From Planctomycetaceae bacterium (GTDB lineage: Bacteria; Planctomycetota; Planctomycetia; Pirellulales; Lacipirellulaceae): a DNA stretch of 33,073 nt. Below, piece by piece: positions 12,511-23,200 of this stretch (position 1 is its first letter; every line of letters starts with the position of its first letter). The notes beneath the pieces are model-generated. The model did not search any database and was not told where the DNA came from. It worked only from the letters and a program-made list of their open reading frames with translations. The stretch spans positions 1-33,073 of the forward strand of contig PABB01000002.1 in assembly GCA_002702655.1 (NCBI GenBank). Direction: 5' to 3'. Position numbers and translations under genes: made by a program.

Positions 12511-15147
12511 TCAGTGACCCGCTCGGTCAATCACGACCAGCCGTGTTCTGACCCCCGTTTGGCGAAACGCATCGGCGCCTGCAAAGGCGTTTTCAGGGAG
12601 CTTGAGGGTGTAGCCGCCAAGGCTCCCGAGCCACCGCTGAAACTCCACTGACTTCTTGTCGCTGCGAAAAAACGGCGACTCGCTCATCACAGAAACGAGC
12701 CTGCCGCCGGGGGCCAGACAATTGAAGGCGTGGCGCACGTGGGCGATGTCGGCCAGACTTTCAAACGGGGGATTCATCACAATCCGGTCATAGCTGCCCG
12801 AGTGTTCAAGAAAGTCCGCAAGCTCCGCGTCGATGCCCTTGGCAGCAAGCACGTCAGCCAAAGTGCGATTCTGCTCGATCGCTGTCACGGGCGACTGTGG
12901 ATGAGATTGTTTCAGGGCCGTCACGATATCGCCTTTGCCACATGAGGGCTCCAGCACGGCGTGGCCGGGCTGAATTTCAGCGAGTTCAAGCATTTGATCA
13001 ATCACGACTTGTGGAGTGGGGAAGAACCCGGGTAGCTGCTTGCCGATCAGTTCGCGCTGGGCCACGAGCACCGGGTCGTCGCCCCTGACGCTTGCTTTGT
13101 GCGGGAGGTATTCCCGCAAGGCGGCCCTCAGTTCATGAATATCGCCGATGTTCGCTCGCTGAAGCCGCTGGTAGTGGGCGAGTTCTTCAGAGACGCGGCT
13201 GGAGTCGATGGCAGCCGCTTTCGCGCGCGCAGCGAGGTCTGCGACGAGATCGATCTCGTAATCGTGACGAAAAGTAAGGAAGTCACTCCCCTCCGGTGCG
13301 CGGGGCAAGCGCTTGGCGAGTTTTGCTGAGAGCTGCTTGAGCCCGCGCGTATCGCGGCAGCGATGAACAAGGTTGACGAGGTTGCGAGCAGCGAAAGAGG
13401 GGTAGGGATACTCGGCAAAACGGATATCGTCCGTTGAAATCGGTTTGGCTTCTTCCTCATCAATCCTAAACGCGTAGGCGAGTTCGCCTGCGCGGTGCTT
13501 TTCTTGCAGCGAGCGAATGCGAGCCCACTTGGCAAGCACCAGCACGCGGTCCAGTTCTTCGAGGTGCGTGCGGTGCTTGATGCCGTCAAGATATTTGGCT
13601 TCGCCACGCGAGAGCGCATCGGCGACCGAGTGCAGCGAACGGGCCAGCGCGGCTTCGGCGTAGGCGCGGCCGCGAACGCCTGCCTGGATGTCGGCGCGAC
13701 GTGCAGTATTCTGCAGCGACTCATGGCTTCGCTCGATCGTTTCTTCGGACCTTCGGAGCATATCCGCGGCCAACTCGTGCAGCCGTTGGGCCGTGGTCTG
13801 TTCTTTGCGCTCTTTGCGAGCGGCGAGAATGTCTTTGCGGTCCGCATCACCTGTTAGCAGACTCGTGAACCTCGTTGCAGCGTCTTCGCTGATGAATTGA
13901 AATCCCGCGTCTGCCTTTTTGAACGACGAGTACCAACCGCCGAGGGCTTTTGCTTTGGACTTGAGTTTCCTGAATGTGGATGGTTCTACTCGGGAGCCCA
14001 GCTGGACTATCCAGAGCGGGCACTGCCGTTTTTCGTGGTAGCCTTTTTTGACGGTGAATTCGGTCTCATACGCCTCGCTCGATTCAAATTGTGATACAGT
14101 CGCACTCGGTCCGCTCTCCGCTCGACGTTCGCGAGTAAGATCGGCGTGTACGGCGTCCCAACGAGCCAGCTGCTCGACCGTGAGCGCGTTCTCGCCCCTG
14201 TCGCGAATGACTGCGGCAAAATCAGCCAGCGTGTGCGGGTCGGCAAGCGCCGCTTCGCGCTCCTTACGCGCCGCGTCAACAGACTGAAAGTGAGCGGCCC
14301 ACGACTCTTCCGTGACGGCCCGGACCTTCTTGACGAGGGCGTCTTCGTATCGCTCTCCCATACCGTAGCTGACGGAGCCGTCGAGCACGAAGGCGCCGAG
14401 CATCTTGCGGTAGATGCTTTCGGCGTTGTCGGCTTTTGTGTTGCGGTTTGCAGCCCAGTCGCCGAGGTGTGCGGCGATGCGTTTGAGCTGCGGGGCTTTG
14501 AAGCGTTGGAGTAATTCGGCAACAATCAACTCGTGGCTGCTGGCGACGCGCTCGAAGTCAGCCCGGTAGGCAGCGAACGAGTCGTGCCGGCCGGAGTGTT
14601 TTGCGAGTTCCTTGAAGTCATCGAACGTGTACGGTACTGGGACTCGATCGCAGTCGCTCCAGCCCCCCGGCGGAGCGTTTTCAGCGCTCGCCTGCTCGAC
14701 GATTTGTGACAGCGGCCTGGCGTTAGCAGTCCTTTCGGGCTCCGGTTCGGCCGCGGGATAGATCGCTCCCACATTCCACCAGCCGCCGCGATCTGAGTCT
14801 TCGCTCCAGGCCACCCGGACTTTCTGTTCGGCGTGGCTAATGCCGATGACTTGGCCCGTGTGAAACTTGTTGTTCGCCATGTAGGCTTCGACCGTGTCGC
14901 CCCGTTTGATGACGAAGCGATGAGCCGGCCCGTCGATGTCATCTACGATGCGGTCGACCGTGATGGTGTCGCGGTCGTGAAGTTCAGTAGCAGGCGGCCA
15001 GTCGTAGTGGGTGCGGGCGTCCGGGTAGACGATCTGTCTGTCAGGCCGGACAAGCGGCGGCGGAGGGAGCGACGTGTCGGTGGCGACCTGTTCTGGTTCC
15101 TTGGCCGTCGGCAGTGCGTCAAAGTCGAGCGTGCGTTGAGTTTGCAT
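12511..15147 (-). CDS. Large plasmid protein with C-terminal DNA methyltransferase domain
   Basis: From the ATG at 15147 (MQTQRTLDFDALP, with GAGGAG about 9 nt upstream) the protein has 878 residues. The last 170 form a class I SAM-dependent methyltransferase: motif I at 731-740 (VLEPSCGKGD) and motif IV NPPF at 792-795, the signature of amino (usually adenine-N6) DNA methyltransferases. FFPTP about 25 residues before motif I is also typical. An N-terminal segment near residues 70-125 (RFVIKRGDTVEAYM, VRVAWSED, GGWWNVGAI) resembles a small SH3/Tudor-like barrel. The middle 550 residues are mostly helical and unrecognised. No nuclease or helicase motif was seen, so this is probably an orphan methylase that modifies plasmid DNA or counters host restriction. 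A 54-aa Cys-motif gene lies 143 bp upstream in the same direction. Confidence 0.75.
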   Translation of the reverse strand: MQTQRTLDFDALPTAKEPEQVATDTSLPPPPLVRPDRQIVYPDARTHYDWPPATELHDRDTITVDRIVDDIDGPAHRFVIKRGDTVEAYMANNKFHTGQVIGISHAEQKVRVAWSEDSDRGGWWNVGAIYPAAEPEPERTANARPLSQIVEQASAENAPPGGWSDCDRVPVPYTFDDFKELAKHSGRHDSFAAYRADFERVASSHELIVAELLQRFKAPQLKRIAAHLGDWAANRNTKADNAESIYRKMLGAFVLDGSVSYGMGERYEDALVKKVRAVTEESWAAHFQSVDAARKEREAALADPHTLADFAAVIRDRGENALTVEQLARWDAVHADLTRERRAESGPSATVSQFESSEAYETEFTVKKGYHEKRQCPLWIVQLGSRVEPSTFRKLKSKAKALGGWYSSFKKADAGFQFISEDAATRFTSLLTGDADRKDILAARKERKEQTTAQRLHELAADMLRRSEETIERSHESLQNTARRADIQAGVRGRAYAEAALARSLHSVADALSRGEAKYLDGIKHRTHLEELDRVLVLAKWARIRSLQEKHRAGELAYAFRIDEEEAKPISTDDIRFAEYPYPSFAARNLVNLVHRCRDTRGLKQLSAKLAKRLPRAPEGSDFLTFRHDYEIDLVADLAARAKAAAIDSSRVSEELAHYQRLQRANIGDIHELRAALREYLPHKASVRGDDPVLVAQRELIGKQLPGFFPTPQVVIDQMLELAEIQPGHAVLEPSCGKGDIVTALKQSHPQSPVTAIEQNRTLADVLAAKGIDAELADFLEHSGSYDRIVMNPPFESLADIAHVRHAFNCLAPGGRLVSVMSESPFFRSDKKSVEFQRWLGSLGGYTLKLPENAFAGADAFRQTGVRTRLVVIDRAGH

Positions 15148-15290
15148 GGCGTGTGTCTCCTCGGTCGCTGTTATGGGCAATTGCCCCGTCGATGTTGCAT
15201 TGAAAGCGCGTCTTGGCACGCGACGAGCGAAAAGCTCCCGCAGAGCGAACTTGTTGCTCGCAAGTGGAGAGTGCGACCTTGCAAGCGCAC

Positions 15291-15455
15291 TCAATAGTAC
15301 TGCTGCCCTTCGCCGCAGCCCGGGCACGAGAGTCGTCGTTGCTGCTCCAAGTAGCGGGTGTAGAGTTCGTCTTGGTCAGCGGTTTGATCGTCGCTGACAG
15401 GAGGTTGAGTCGAAGTCGGCTGGTCTTCGGCTGATGGCTTGCGCTGTTCGTTCAT
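15291..15455 (-). CDS. Small CxxC protein, 54 aa
   Basis: The ATG at 15455 (MNEQRKPSAEDQ) has GGGAG 8 nt upstream. The product is polar and Gln/Asp-rich, then YTRYLEQQRRL and a C-terminal CPGCGEG, a possible half zinc site. It precedes the methyltransferase gene and is probably co-transcribed with it. No family recognised. Confidence 0.5.
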   Translation of the reverse strand: MNEQRKPSAEDQPTSTQPPVSDDQTADQDELYTRYLEQQRRLSCPGCGEGQQYY

Positions 15456-15648
15456 GGCAACGGCTCCCTGTGGGTGATTGGTGCGGCCCCTCGCCCAAGC
15501 CGGGGGGCCGTCCCAATTGCCTGCGGGGAGCGCCGTGCGACGATTGGCAGCAGAGTCGACGTCAACGAGATACGGCGCCTGACTGCGATTTCGCAATCGA
15601 CCCACTACCGCCTTGCGACCGGCCGCGAAGCCGTGGTAGTGCTACGGC

Positions 15649-16059
15649 ATGGAGGAAATAGAAGCGGAGGCGATTGAACGACGACTGGCCCGCGCGGAGC
15701 TGACGCTCCGGCTCCTTGACGAAGGGCGATTCCCCAGGCTCAGCGCGTTCCTGTTTGGCGGAACGACTGATTTTCGGGTCATCAACGATCGGTTTCCATT
15801 CAATGACGCCACCGAGCCGTCAACAGTCAATGAACAAGAGCTTGTCGCCTCCGAAAGCAAATTCATCTTCCGCTGCGCTCACGAGGACGGCTCGCCGAGA
15901 TTCACCGTCTACTTCGAGAAGGACCTGGGCGAACGCGAGCTGTCATTGGCGGCGAAATCGTACCACTCGTTGCTCGCGGCCACCTACGCGGCAATCGGGC
16001 TGGACATGAAGCCAGCCGACGAGTCCTACGCCGAGATTCCCCGGAAAGAGCGAAGGTAG
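15649..16059 (+). CDS. Hypothetical protein, 136 aa
   Basis: The protein begins MEEIEAEAIERRLARAELTL, a charged helix, followed by a mixed strand/helix body (KFIFRCAHEDGSPRFTVYFEKD) and a helix with SYHSLLAATYAAIGL. It ends in a basic tail. No family recognised and no clear ribosome site. Its frame is uninterrupted and its amino-acid composition is balanced, unlike the shadow frames around it. Confidence 0.55.
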   Translation: MEEIEAEAIERRLARAELTLRLLDEGRFPRLSAFLFGGTTDFRVINDRFPFNDATEPSTVNEQELVASESKFIFRCAHEDGSPRFTVYFEKDLGERELSLAAKSYHSLLAATYAAIGLDMKPADESYAEIPRKERR

Positions 16060-16098
16060 CCGATGGACCCCGCAAATTGCGAAAACGTTCAGGCAGGA

Positions 16099-16206
16099 CA
16101 GCCGCACCGAAACGCCGGCCAGCGACGTCAATTCCTCTCGGGTCCAGCCGCGGCAGGTTCGATGCCGCCGCAGGGCGTCGCCCCGACAGCGGATCGAGCG
16201 GGTCTT
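16099..16206 (-). pseudogene. Remnant of a third XRE-HTH gene
   Basis: The minus strand encodes RSIRCRGDALRRHRTCRGWT followed by REELTSLAGVSVRL. This aligns directly with residues 10-45 of the two XRE/NTF2-like proteins at 4965-6404. The similarity stops abruptly before the recognition helix ends, and the frame then runs into unrelated residues. No start codon in a sensible position and no NTF2-like part is present, so this is a broken copy rather than a gene. Confidence 0.7.
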
Positions 16207-16537
16207 TGGGCGGATTTCCCAGGTCGTCGTCGGCAGACTCACTGGGTTTTTGGAGGCACGGCCCCCTATTATCCGAGAACGGAGAATCGTCAGCGAGCCC
16301 GGGCAAACGGTGTCCGTGAGCGTGCATGTTCCGTACATGGACGCCAGGAAAGCGAGCCTTTATCCTCTGGCCTAGGTCGCGTGCGCGGACGCTGCGTGTG
16401 GCCATGGTCCGCCTATTTCGCCTGCACTTTCTTCGGCATCGCTCGTGAGAGTCTAAGTCACTTTGCTTCGTGCCAGGGATCGAAGTCTCGATTTCTGGCT
16501 ACCAGCGACTTGGTCTTTCACCCCGGAGCGATAACGA
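16207..16537. other. Gene-free stretch
   Basis: No convincing gene is seen between the HTH remnant and the PEP-CTERM gene. It probably holds the promoter of the latter. Confidence 0.35.
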
Positions 16538-17206
16538 ATGGTTCGCGCACTCTCTTCGGGCTCGAACTCCGCGTTCAGCCTGCTGCTCACCTTGCTGTTT
16601 GTCACATCCGCCTCGGCCAATGCCTTTCGCGATGGCCCTCTATTCAACGACCCGAGCGACGATACGTTCGGCACTCCCAACATCGCTCACGACATCGCCA
16701 ATGTGGATGCCGCAGCAACTGGCACGGACATCGTCGTATCTGTGGATTTCTACGATGAGATCGCGCCCCCCTCGGCATTCTCGGCACGTAGCGTCGTCGG
16801 ATTTCTTGATATCGACCTGGATCAGAATGCGGGCACGGGCGCGGTCGCCAAGAAATCAGAATTCAGCCCCGTTGCTGACGATGCACTGGGCAGCGAGTTC
16901 TACATCGACCTGTTCAGCGAACGCTTTCACCCGGGGCAGGTTGAGGTGATCGATACTGCGACGATCCAACCGGTCGGCATGGCAATCGTCACCTACAACG
17001 CCTCGTCGATGACGATCGCTCTCCCGCTCGATCTGATTGGCGGCGATCTGTCCTTCAACTACGGCCTTATCGTGGGTGACTTGCTCGACATGAGCGACGA
17101 AGCTCCCAACGCGGGATTTCACATGCTGGTCCCGGAACCGAGTTCCATTGCTCTGGCATGTGCGGCAGGTCTTGCGCTTCGTACGCGGCGACGGCGGAAC
17201 CGCTGA
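16538..17206 (+). CDS. PEP-CTERM sorted exported protein
   Basis: The 222-aa protein has a Sec signal peptide (MVRALSSGSNSAFSLLLTLLFVTSASA, likely cut near residue 28). A strand-rich ectodomain follows (IDLDQNAGTG and similar Asp/Gly turns). The C-terminal PEP-CTERM signal begins VPEPSS, then a hydrophobic helix and RTRRRRNR. Such proteins are exported and processed by an exosortase, usually for the envelope or extracellular matrix. GGAG lies 8 nt before the ATG. It ends 59 bp before the giant gene, in the same direction, so co-transcription is possible. Confidence 0.85.
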   Translation: MVRALSSGSNSAFSLLLTLLFVTSASANAFRDGPLFNDPSDDTFGTPNIAHDIANVDAAATGTDIVVSVDFYDEIAPPSAFSARSVVGFLDIDLDQNAGTGAVAKKSEFSPVADDALGSEFYIDLFSERFHPGQVEVIDTATIQPVGMAIVTYNASSMTIALPLDLIGGDLSFNYGLIVGDLLDMSDEAPNAGFHMLVPEPSSIALACAAGLALRTRRRRNR

Positions 17207-17265
17207 ATTGCAGTAGGCCCCTGAATCTCTATTTCTCTTTGGCTGGTACCGGTAGGAACTTGGTG

Positions 17266-20200
17266 ATGGGACGACGAGCGCGCACAGACTCCAAGGGCAC
17301 GCAGAAGAAATCACGCCCGCTTCATCGCGGACTGCGGTGCGAACAGCTCGAACACCGGGTCCTGCCCGGCTCGTTGCTGGGCTCGCTCCTGGGTGCCGGG
17401 ATGGGCGGTCGCGTGCGACCAGCGTTGGAAGCTTCGACCGCAACTGGCAGACGAAGCGAGCTGGAAACGCCCGCTGATCCGCGCTCAGTGCTGGTTCCTC
17501 CGACAAACCTACGTCAAATCCTGCAGGAGTTGGACGCTTCTCGTCTGCAGCGACCAGCATATCGACCAGTCCGACAACAAGATCGTCCCCTTGAGGCTGA
17601 AAGCTCCCACACGACCGTCGCCCCGAGCATCTTACCGCTGATTGATTTCTCGATCGATGTCGATCTCAGCAGGGCCAATGACGAACCAACGCGAGACACG
17701 GGCTCGCCTGATAATCTGACACTCGCCGCTCCTTACGCAGCGCTTACCGGCGGTGGCAGCAGTGGCGCTCCATCAGGTTCAGCAGGGAATGGCGGCGGCG
17801 GAGGGTCAGGCGGCGGTGGCCGCTCGCCATTCACTCCCACGCCTCGACTCAGTGCGGCGCAGCCGTTCTTGGGAGACTCCAGTTCGCTGGCGGCCGCGTC
17901 TGCTGCGCCTGCAGCGACGGCGAATGCCGACTCCCAACCAGACACAACGGAGACAACGTCCGCTGCAACGACGCTATCGGCAGGCGACTCCTCAACTGAT
18001 GCGCCTCCGTCGATCACATCATCGGGTACGGCAGCAGCGCGGCTCTCGGAAGCCGTCACCGTCCAAAACGTTCCGAGCGACTTCAACACAGACGGGCGCG
18101 CCGACGGCGCAGATTTCCTGACTTGGCAACGTAACGTCGGCAAATCGTCCGCCGCCACGGTTGCGCAGGGCGACGCTGATCGCGATGGCGACGTTGACAG
18201 CTACGACCTGCAGTCGTGGCAGTCAAGTTTCGGACAGGCGGCCGACCAGTACCTAGCCGCTCAATTACGGCAAGCCAGCGACTCTGACGGCAACGGCGTT
18301 GTCGACGGAGGCGACCTTGCAATCTGGTCGGCGCACTTTGGAACCGCGACCGGCGCCACTGCCAGCGAAGGCGACTCCACTGGCGACGGCGCCGTCAATG
18401 GTGCTGACTTTCTCGCGTGGCAGCGCAGTTATGGGAGCAGTTCGCCAACGAGTACGCGCATTCTCGATCCGATTGCCTCGCGTGATGACGGCGACTGGGG
18501 CTACATCGAACGCGGCGTCTGGCAGCAAGGCGCGCAAACCAGCGGTTGGCAAGGCGACTATCGAATTCAAGCGGCCGGCACCGGCAACGAATCAGCCGAG
18601 TGGGTCACGATCTTCGCTCCCGGACAATACGAGGTCTTTGCAACCTGGCCCGCAGCGGACGAGCACGCGACAGGCGCCAAATTTCACATCATCGACGGGG
18701 CGACCGAACTGGCTGTCGTCACCCGCGACCAGACGCTTGCTCCGACCGATGCCCAATTCAGCGGCCAGTCCTGGGAGAGTTTGGGCGTCTATGATTTCAC
18801 AACGGGCGTGCCGACGATCCGTCTGACGAACGACGCATCGGGAACGGTGGCGGCCGATGGCGTACTTTTCGTTTCGGCGACGGATTGCGCGTTTGATGCT
18901 GACCTGACAGGTTGGCGCGTCATCGAAGATGGCGGCACGCCCACCGGTCGCGGCGGCGTGACATCGGTTGATTGCGCCGCCGTCCTGAGTGAAGGAGACT
19001 CGTTCCGGGTTTCTTTGGAACAGACGTTCGTCGTCCCTGCAGGGGCAACGGAACTGGCGTTCCGATACGACACGCTCGCCTTCGACACGACCGACCCGGA
19101 CTTTATCAACGACGCCTTTGAAGTCGCCTTGGTCGACGAGACGGGGGCCTCGCTGGTTCCGACCTATAGCGGCGACTTCACCCGCGATGCGTTTTTGAAC
19201 GTGACCGAAGACCTGCCCGCGGCGCTTGGCGCCGGCACGACGCTTGCTGGCGATGTCGTCACTGTCAGCCTCGCAGGCGTCGCTGCGGGGGCGCAGGCCC
19301 GGTTGGTGTTTCGCCTGGCGGGCGACGACCAGGACACCGGCACCAGCGTGCGAATTGTCGATGTGGCGCTTCCCGACGGCGCCACGCCCGTTGCGGAAAC
19401 GGTGGCGGCCAAGTTCTTTGTCGTCGATGCAACGTCCGACGAAGTGTTTCGCTACGGTGAGACGGGCGACGACCGGGGCGATTTCGCCGCGAGCCCGATG
19501 GCCGAGAACGTTCGCGGCGTCGCCAGTGCCGCGGATGGCAGCGTGATCTGGACGATCGACGGCGTTACGAAGCGGATTCACGTGCAGGGCCCCGACGGGA
19601 CCTCGCTTGGGTCTTGGCGGACAGCGGGTCTCGTCTCTCCGCAAGGCGTCACCGTCCACGGCGACGACTTGTGGGTAGTCGATGCCGGTCCAAATGAAGT
19701 CGTTCGCTTTACAGGCGGCTCGCTACTTCGCAGCGGTGAAGCTGCGCCCACATCGTCGTTCGCACTTGACGGGGAGAACGCCTCGCCCTCCGATCTGGTC
19801 ACAGACGGAACAACCATCTGGGTAACAGACGATTCGGCTGATTCCGTGTTCGTCTACAGCGTCGCTGGCGTGCTGCTTGGCAGCTGGATGCTTGATGCCG
19901 CCAATGCCGATGCATCGGGCATTACCCTCGATCCGTCTGGGGCGGTGGCCGATCTGTGGACTGTTGACCGTAGTGACGGGCACGTTTACCGGTATGCAAA
20001 CGCGCGAAGCATACGCTCCGGAGTTTTGTCCGCGATTGACTCATTTGCGCTAGCCGTAACAAACGTATCGCCGGAGGGAATTGCCGATCCGCCAGAGAGC
20101 ATTCCCTACGACATATTGTGGCGGCGCGGGACATTTGCAGGCGACGCAACAAATACCTTCACCGTCGTCCCTTCGTCCGATCAGGTCATGATGACTCCGG

Positions 20201-23200
20201 TAGTCATTGACTTAGACCTTGATGGTACTTCTGAAATAGTCTTCAGCACCTTTGCCTCAACGGACGGGCGCACTGCGACCGGCGTGCTGCGCGCCATTCG
20301 TGGCGATACCGGCGAGGATGTTTGGACGGCTGGCCAAGATCGCGTTCAAGGTTTCGCGGGCCTCGCCGCAGGGGACATTGATGGAGATGGTCTTCCGGAG
20401 ATTATTGCGCATGATCAGTCCGGGCGTGCGATGGCATTCGATGGTGACGGAACATTGTTGTGGAAAACAAGCTTCTCAGTTCCGGGTATCAATGCTTCGG
20501 GTAGCGCGTCGGTTGCAAATGTCGACGGGCTTGGGCTTCCGGAAATCGTTTTCGGACCGACGGTACTGAATAGCGATGGCACACTGAGGTGGAGCGGCGC
20601 GGGAGGTACTGGGCGAAGTCTCTCGGCAATCGCTGATGTAGATCTGGACGGCTCGATTGACGTTGTTGCGGGCAACACGATTTACCGGAATGACGGATCT
20701 GTCTTGCAGCAATTCGATGCACCGGATGGCTTCACGGCGGTTGGCAATTTCGACGACGACCGATTCGCTGAAATCATTCTCGTCGCGGACGGAAATGTCT
20801 ACCTACTTCAACACGACGCCAGCATGCCAACTTGGATGTCGTCTCTACCGGTAGGCGGTCATGGAGGACCACCTACCATCGCGGATATTGACGCCGATGG
20901 TGTTCCTGACATCACGGTCGCTGGAGGATCACGAAACGTAGCATTCAACGCTGATGGCAGTGTGAAATGGGCCGTTTCGACACAGGATCTTAGTTCGAGT
21001 CGGACGGGCTCGTCTGTCTTCGATCTCGATGGAGATGGAAGCGCTGAGGTCTTATACGGTGACGAATTGGCGTTCCGCATCTACCGAGGCACTGACGGCC
21101 ATGAACTTGCGAAGCTCGACAGGGGTTCCGGCACGAGTTATGAAATGCCTGTCGTTGCGGATATCAACGGTGATGGCACTGCCGAAATCGTGGTCACCGC
21201 GAACGACTATGGGTTCGGCAGTGCGACTGGAATCATCGCCCTCACCAGCGGGTCAACGCCGTGGGAGAACACTCGCCCGATCTGGAACCAGCACGCGTAT
21301 CACATCACGAATGTCAACGACGACGGGACAATCCCAAATGCTGAGCTTGCCAGCTGGGAACTCTACAACAACTTCCGCAGGAATCTGCAACTCACTGGGA
21401 CGCAGATCTTCCCGCCAACGATCTCAGCGTCGGCATCATCGCTAAGCGCACCGGCCGGTCAAACGGTGCTGATTAGCGGAACAGCTGCTGCTGATGGAGA
21501 GTTGGCCAACGGTTCGGCGAATAAGATCGTGGGCGTGACCATCAATGGTCACGTTGTAGATGCGCTGGATGTAGCAGGTCGGTTTTTCGCAACCGTCTCG
21601 ATTCAAGCGGGCGAGAGCACGTTCGAATTGACGGCGCTTGATGCGGCGGGACAGGTTGCCTCAACGACTCTCAACCTGACAGGAACTCAAGTTTCCCCGG
21701 GAGAGATCGACTTTTCTCGGTACGCCGACATCACAGGCAGCTTCTCCGGCGTCTACGGCCGCACGTCGTTTGCTGATGGGTCGGACACGATGCTCGTGGA
21801 ACTGGCCACGCGCAACGACGGGACGTTTGCGACCGATGCTCCGCTCTTGGTGGGCGTGAAGAATCTGCGCGAGCGGGATAATGGGGCGGCGACGGTTGAG
21901 GTCGTGGGCGCCGATGGCGTGACGCCGGACGGTATGCCGTATTTTGACTTCAGCAACTTCGTACCCGCAGGCGGTCTGCAGCCTGGGGGAATGACTGGCA
22001 ACCCCGTCATCAGCTTCCGCAATCCCGACCGCGAGCAGTTCGACTACGAACTAGTGTTTCTCGGAAAGCTGAACGCCCCGCCAGCGATTATGTCGGTGCC
22101 CGACATCGAAGCGTTGCTGGAGCGGCACTACACCTACCAGGTGACCGCCAGTGACGAGGACGGCGACGCACTGGCCTACAGTCTCGACCTCGGCCCCGCC
22201 GGGATGACGATCTCGGCCGCCGGTCTCATCGAATGGACGCCCGCGGCAGATCAGGACGGCAATCATGCAGTCACAGTCCGTGTCGAAGATGGTCGCGGCG
22301 GCGCTGCAACCCAGGAGTATGCCGTTTCCGCAATCACACCGCCGCCCAATCGTCCGCCGGTGATTACAAGTTCGCCAGTGACGATGGCTTCAGTTTCCAC
22401 AACGGAATCCCGAAATCCGCAACTCGAAGTGCCAGTGATCATCCGCGACTTCTCTTCGTCGCACCCTGATTTTGAGGGTGCTGCGCCTGGTCACGTCACG
22501 GAGTTGGTCTCCCAACAATTGGGGGCTGATGGGAAACCGATGTATTTGGGGCCAGATGGACGTGGCGCTATAACGTCTCAAGCATCCTTCAATCAATGGT
22601 TCAACGATGTAGACGGTGTCAATAGTCGCTTGGATACGACACTGCCGCTAGCGGAAACTTCGACGGGCTCCGATCTGTTCACGTTTTCCAGCAGCTCCTT
22701 CTTTCCGATTGACGACCAATTGCTGGGAAATGAGGGCCGGTCACACAACTACCATTTCACGATGGAAGTGCATGACGACTTCCGATATTTAGGCGGCGAG
22801 GTCTTCCAGTTCACTGGCGACGACGACGTATGGGTGTTCATCGATGGCCAACTCGTCGTTGACCTTGGCGGCGTGCATAGCGCTATCTCGGGTTCCGTCA
22901 ATCTCGACAGCTTGGGCCTCGTTGCAGGAGAGCGTTACGACTTTGATTTGTTCTTTGCCGAACGCCACACGAGCCAGTCGAATTTCCGCCTAACGACCTC
23001 GATCGACTTCCGACCCGACCCCACATACCTCTACCCGGTGAAGGCGGCCGATCCCGATGATGACGCATTGACATACGCGATTACTGTCGCGCCGGACGGA
23101 ATGGAAATCGGTGCCACCACGGGCTTTATCTCTTGGGCGCCCACCGGTGAACAAGTCGGCGCTCACGATGTCATCGTTGAAGTGTCCGATGGCCGCGGGG

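Noticed and set aside
12336-12530. 64-codon minus-strand frame between two genes
   Set aside because: Charged low-complexity translation with no ribosome site, overlapping the start region of the better-supported 71-aa gene.
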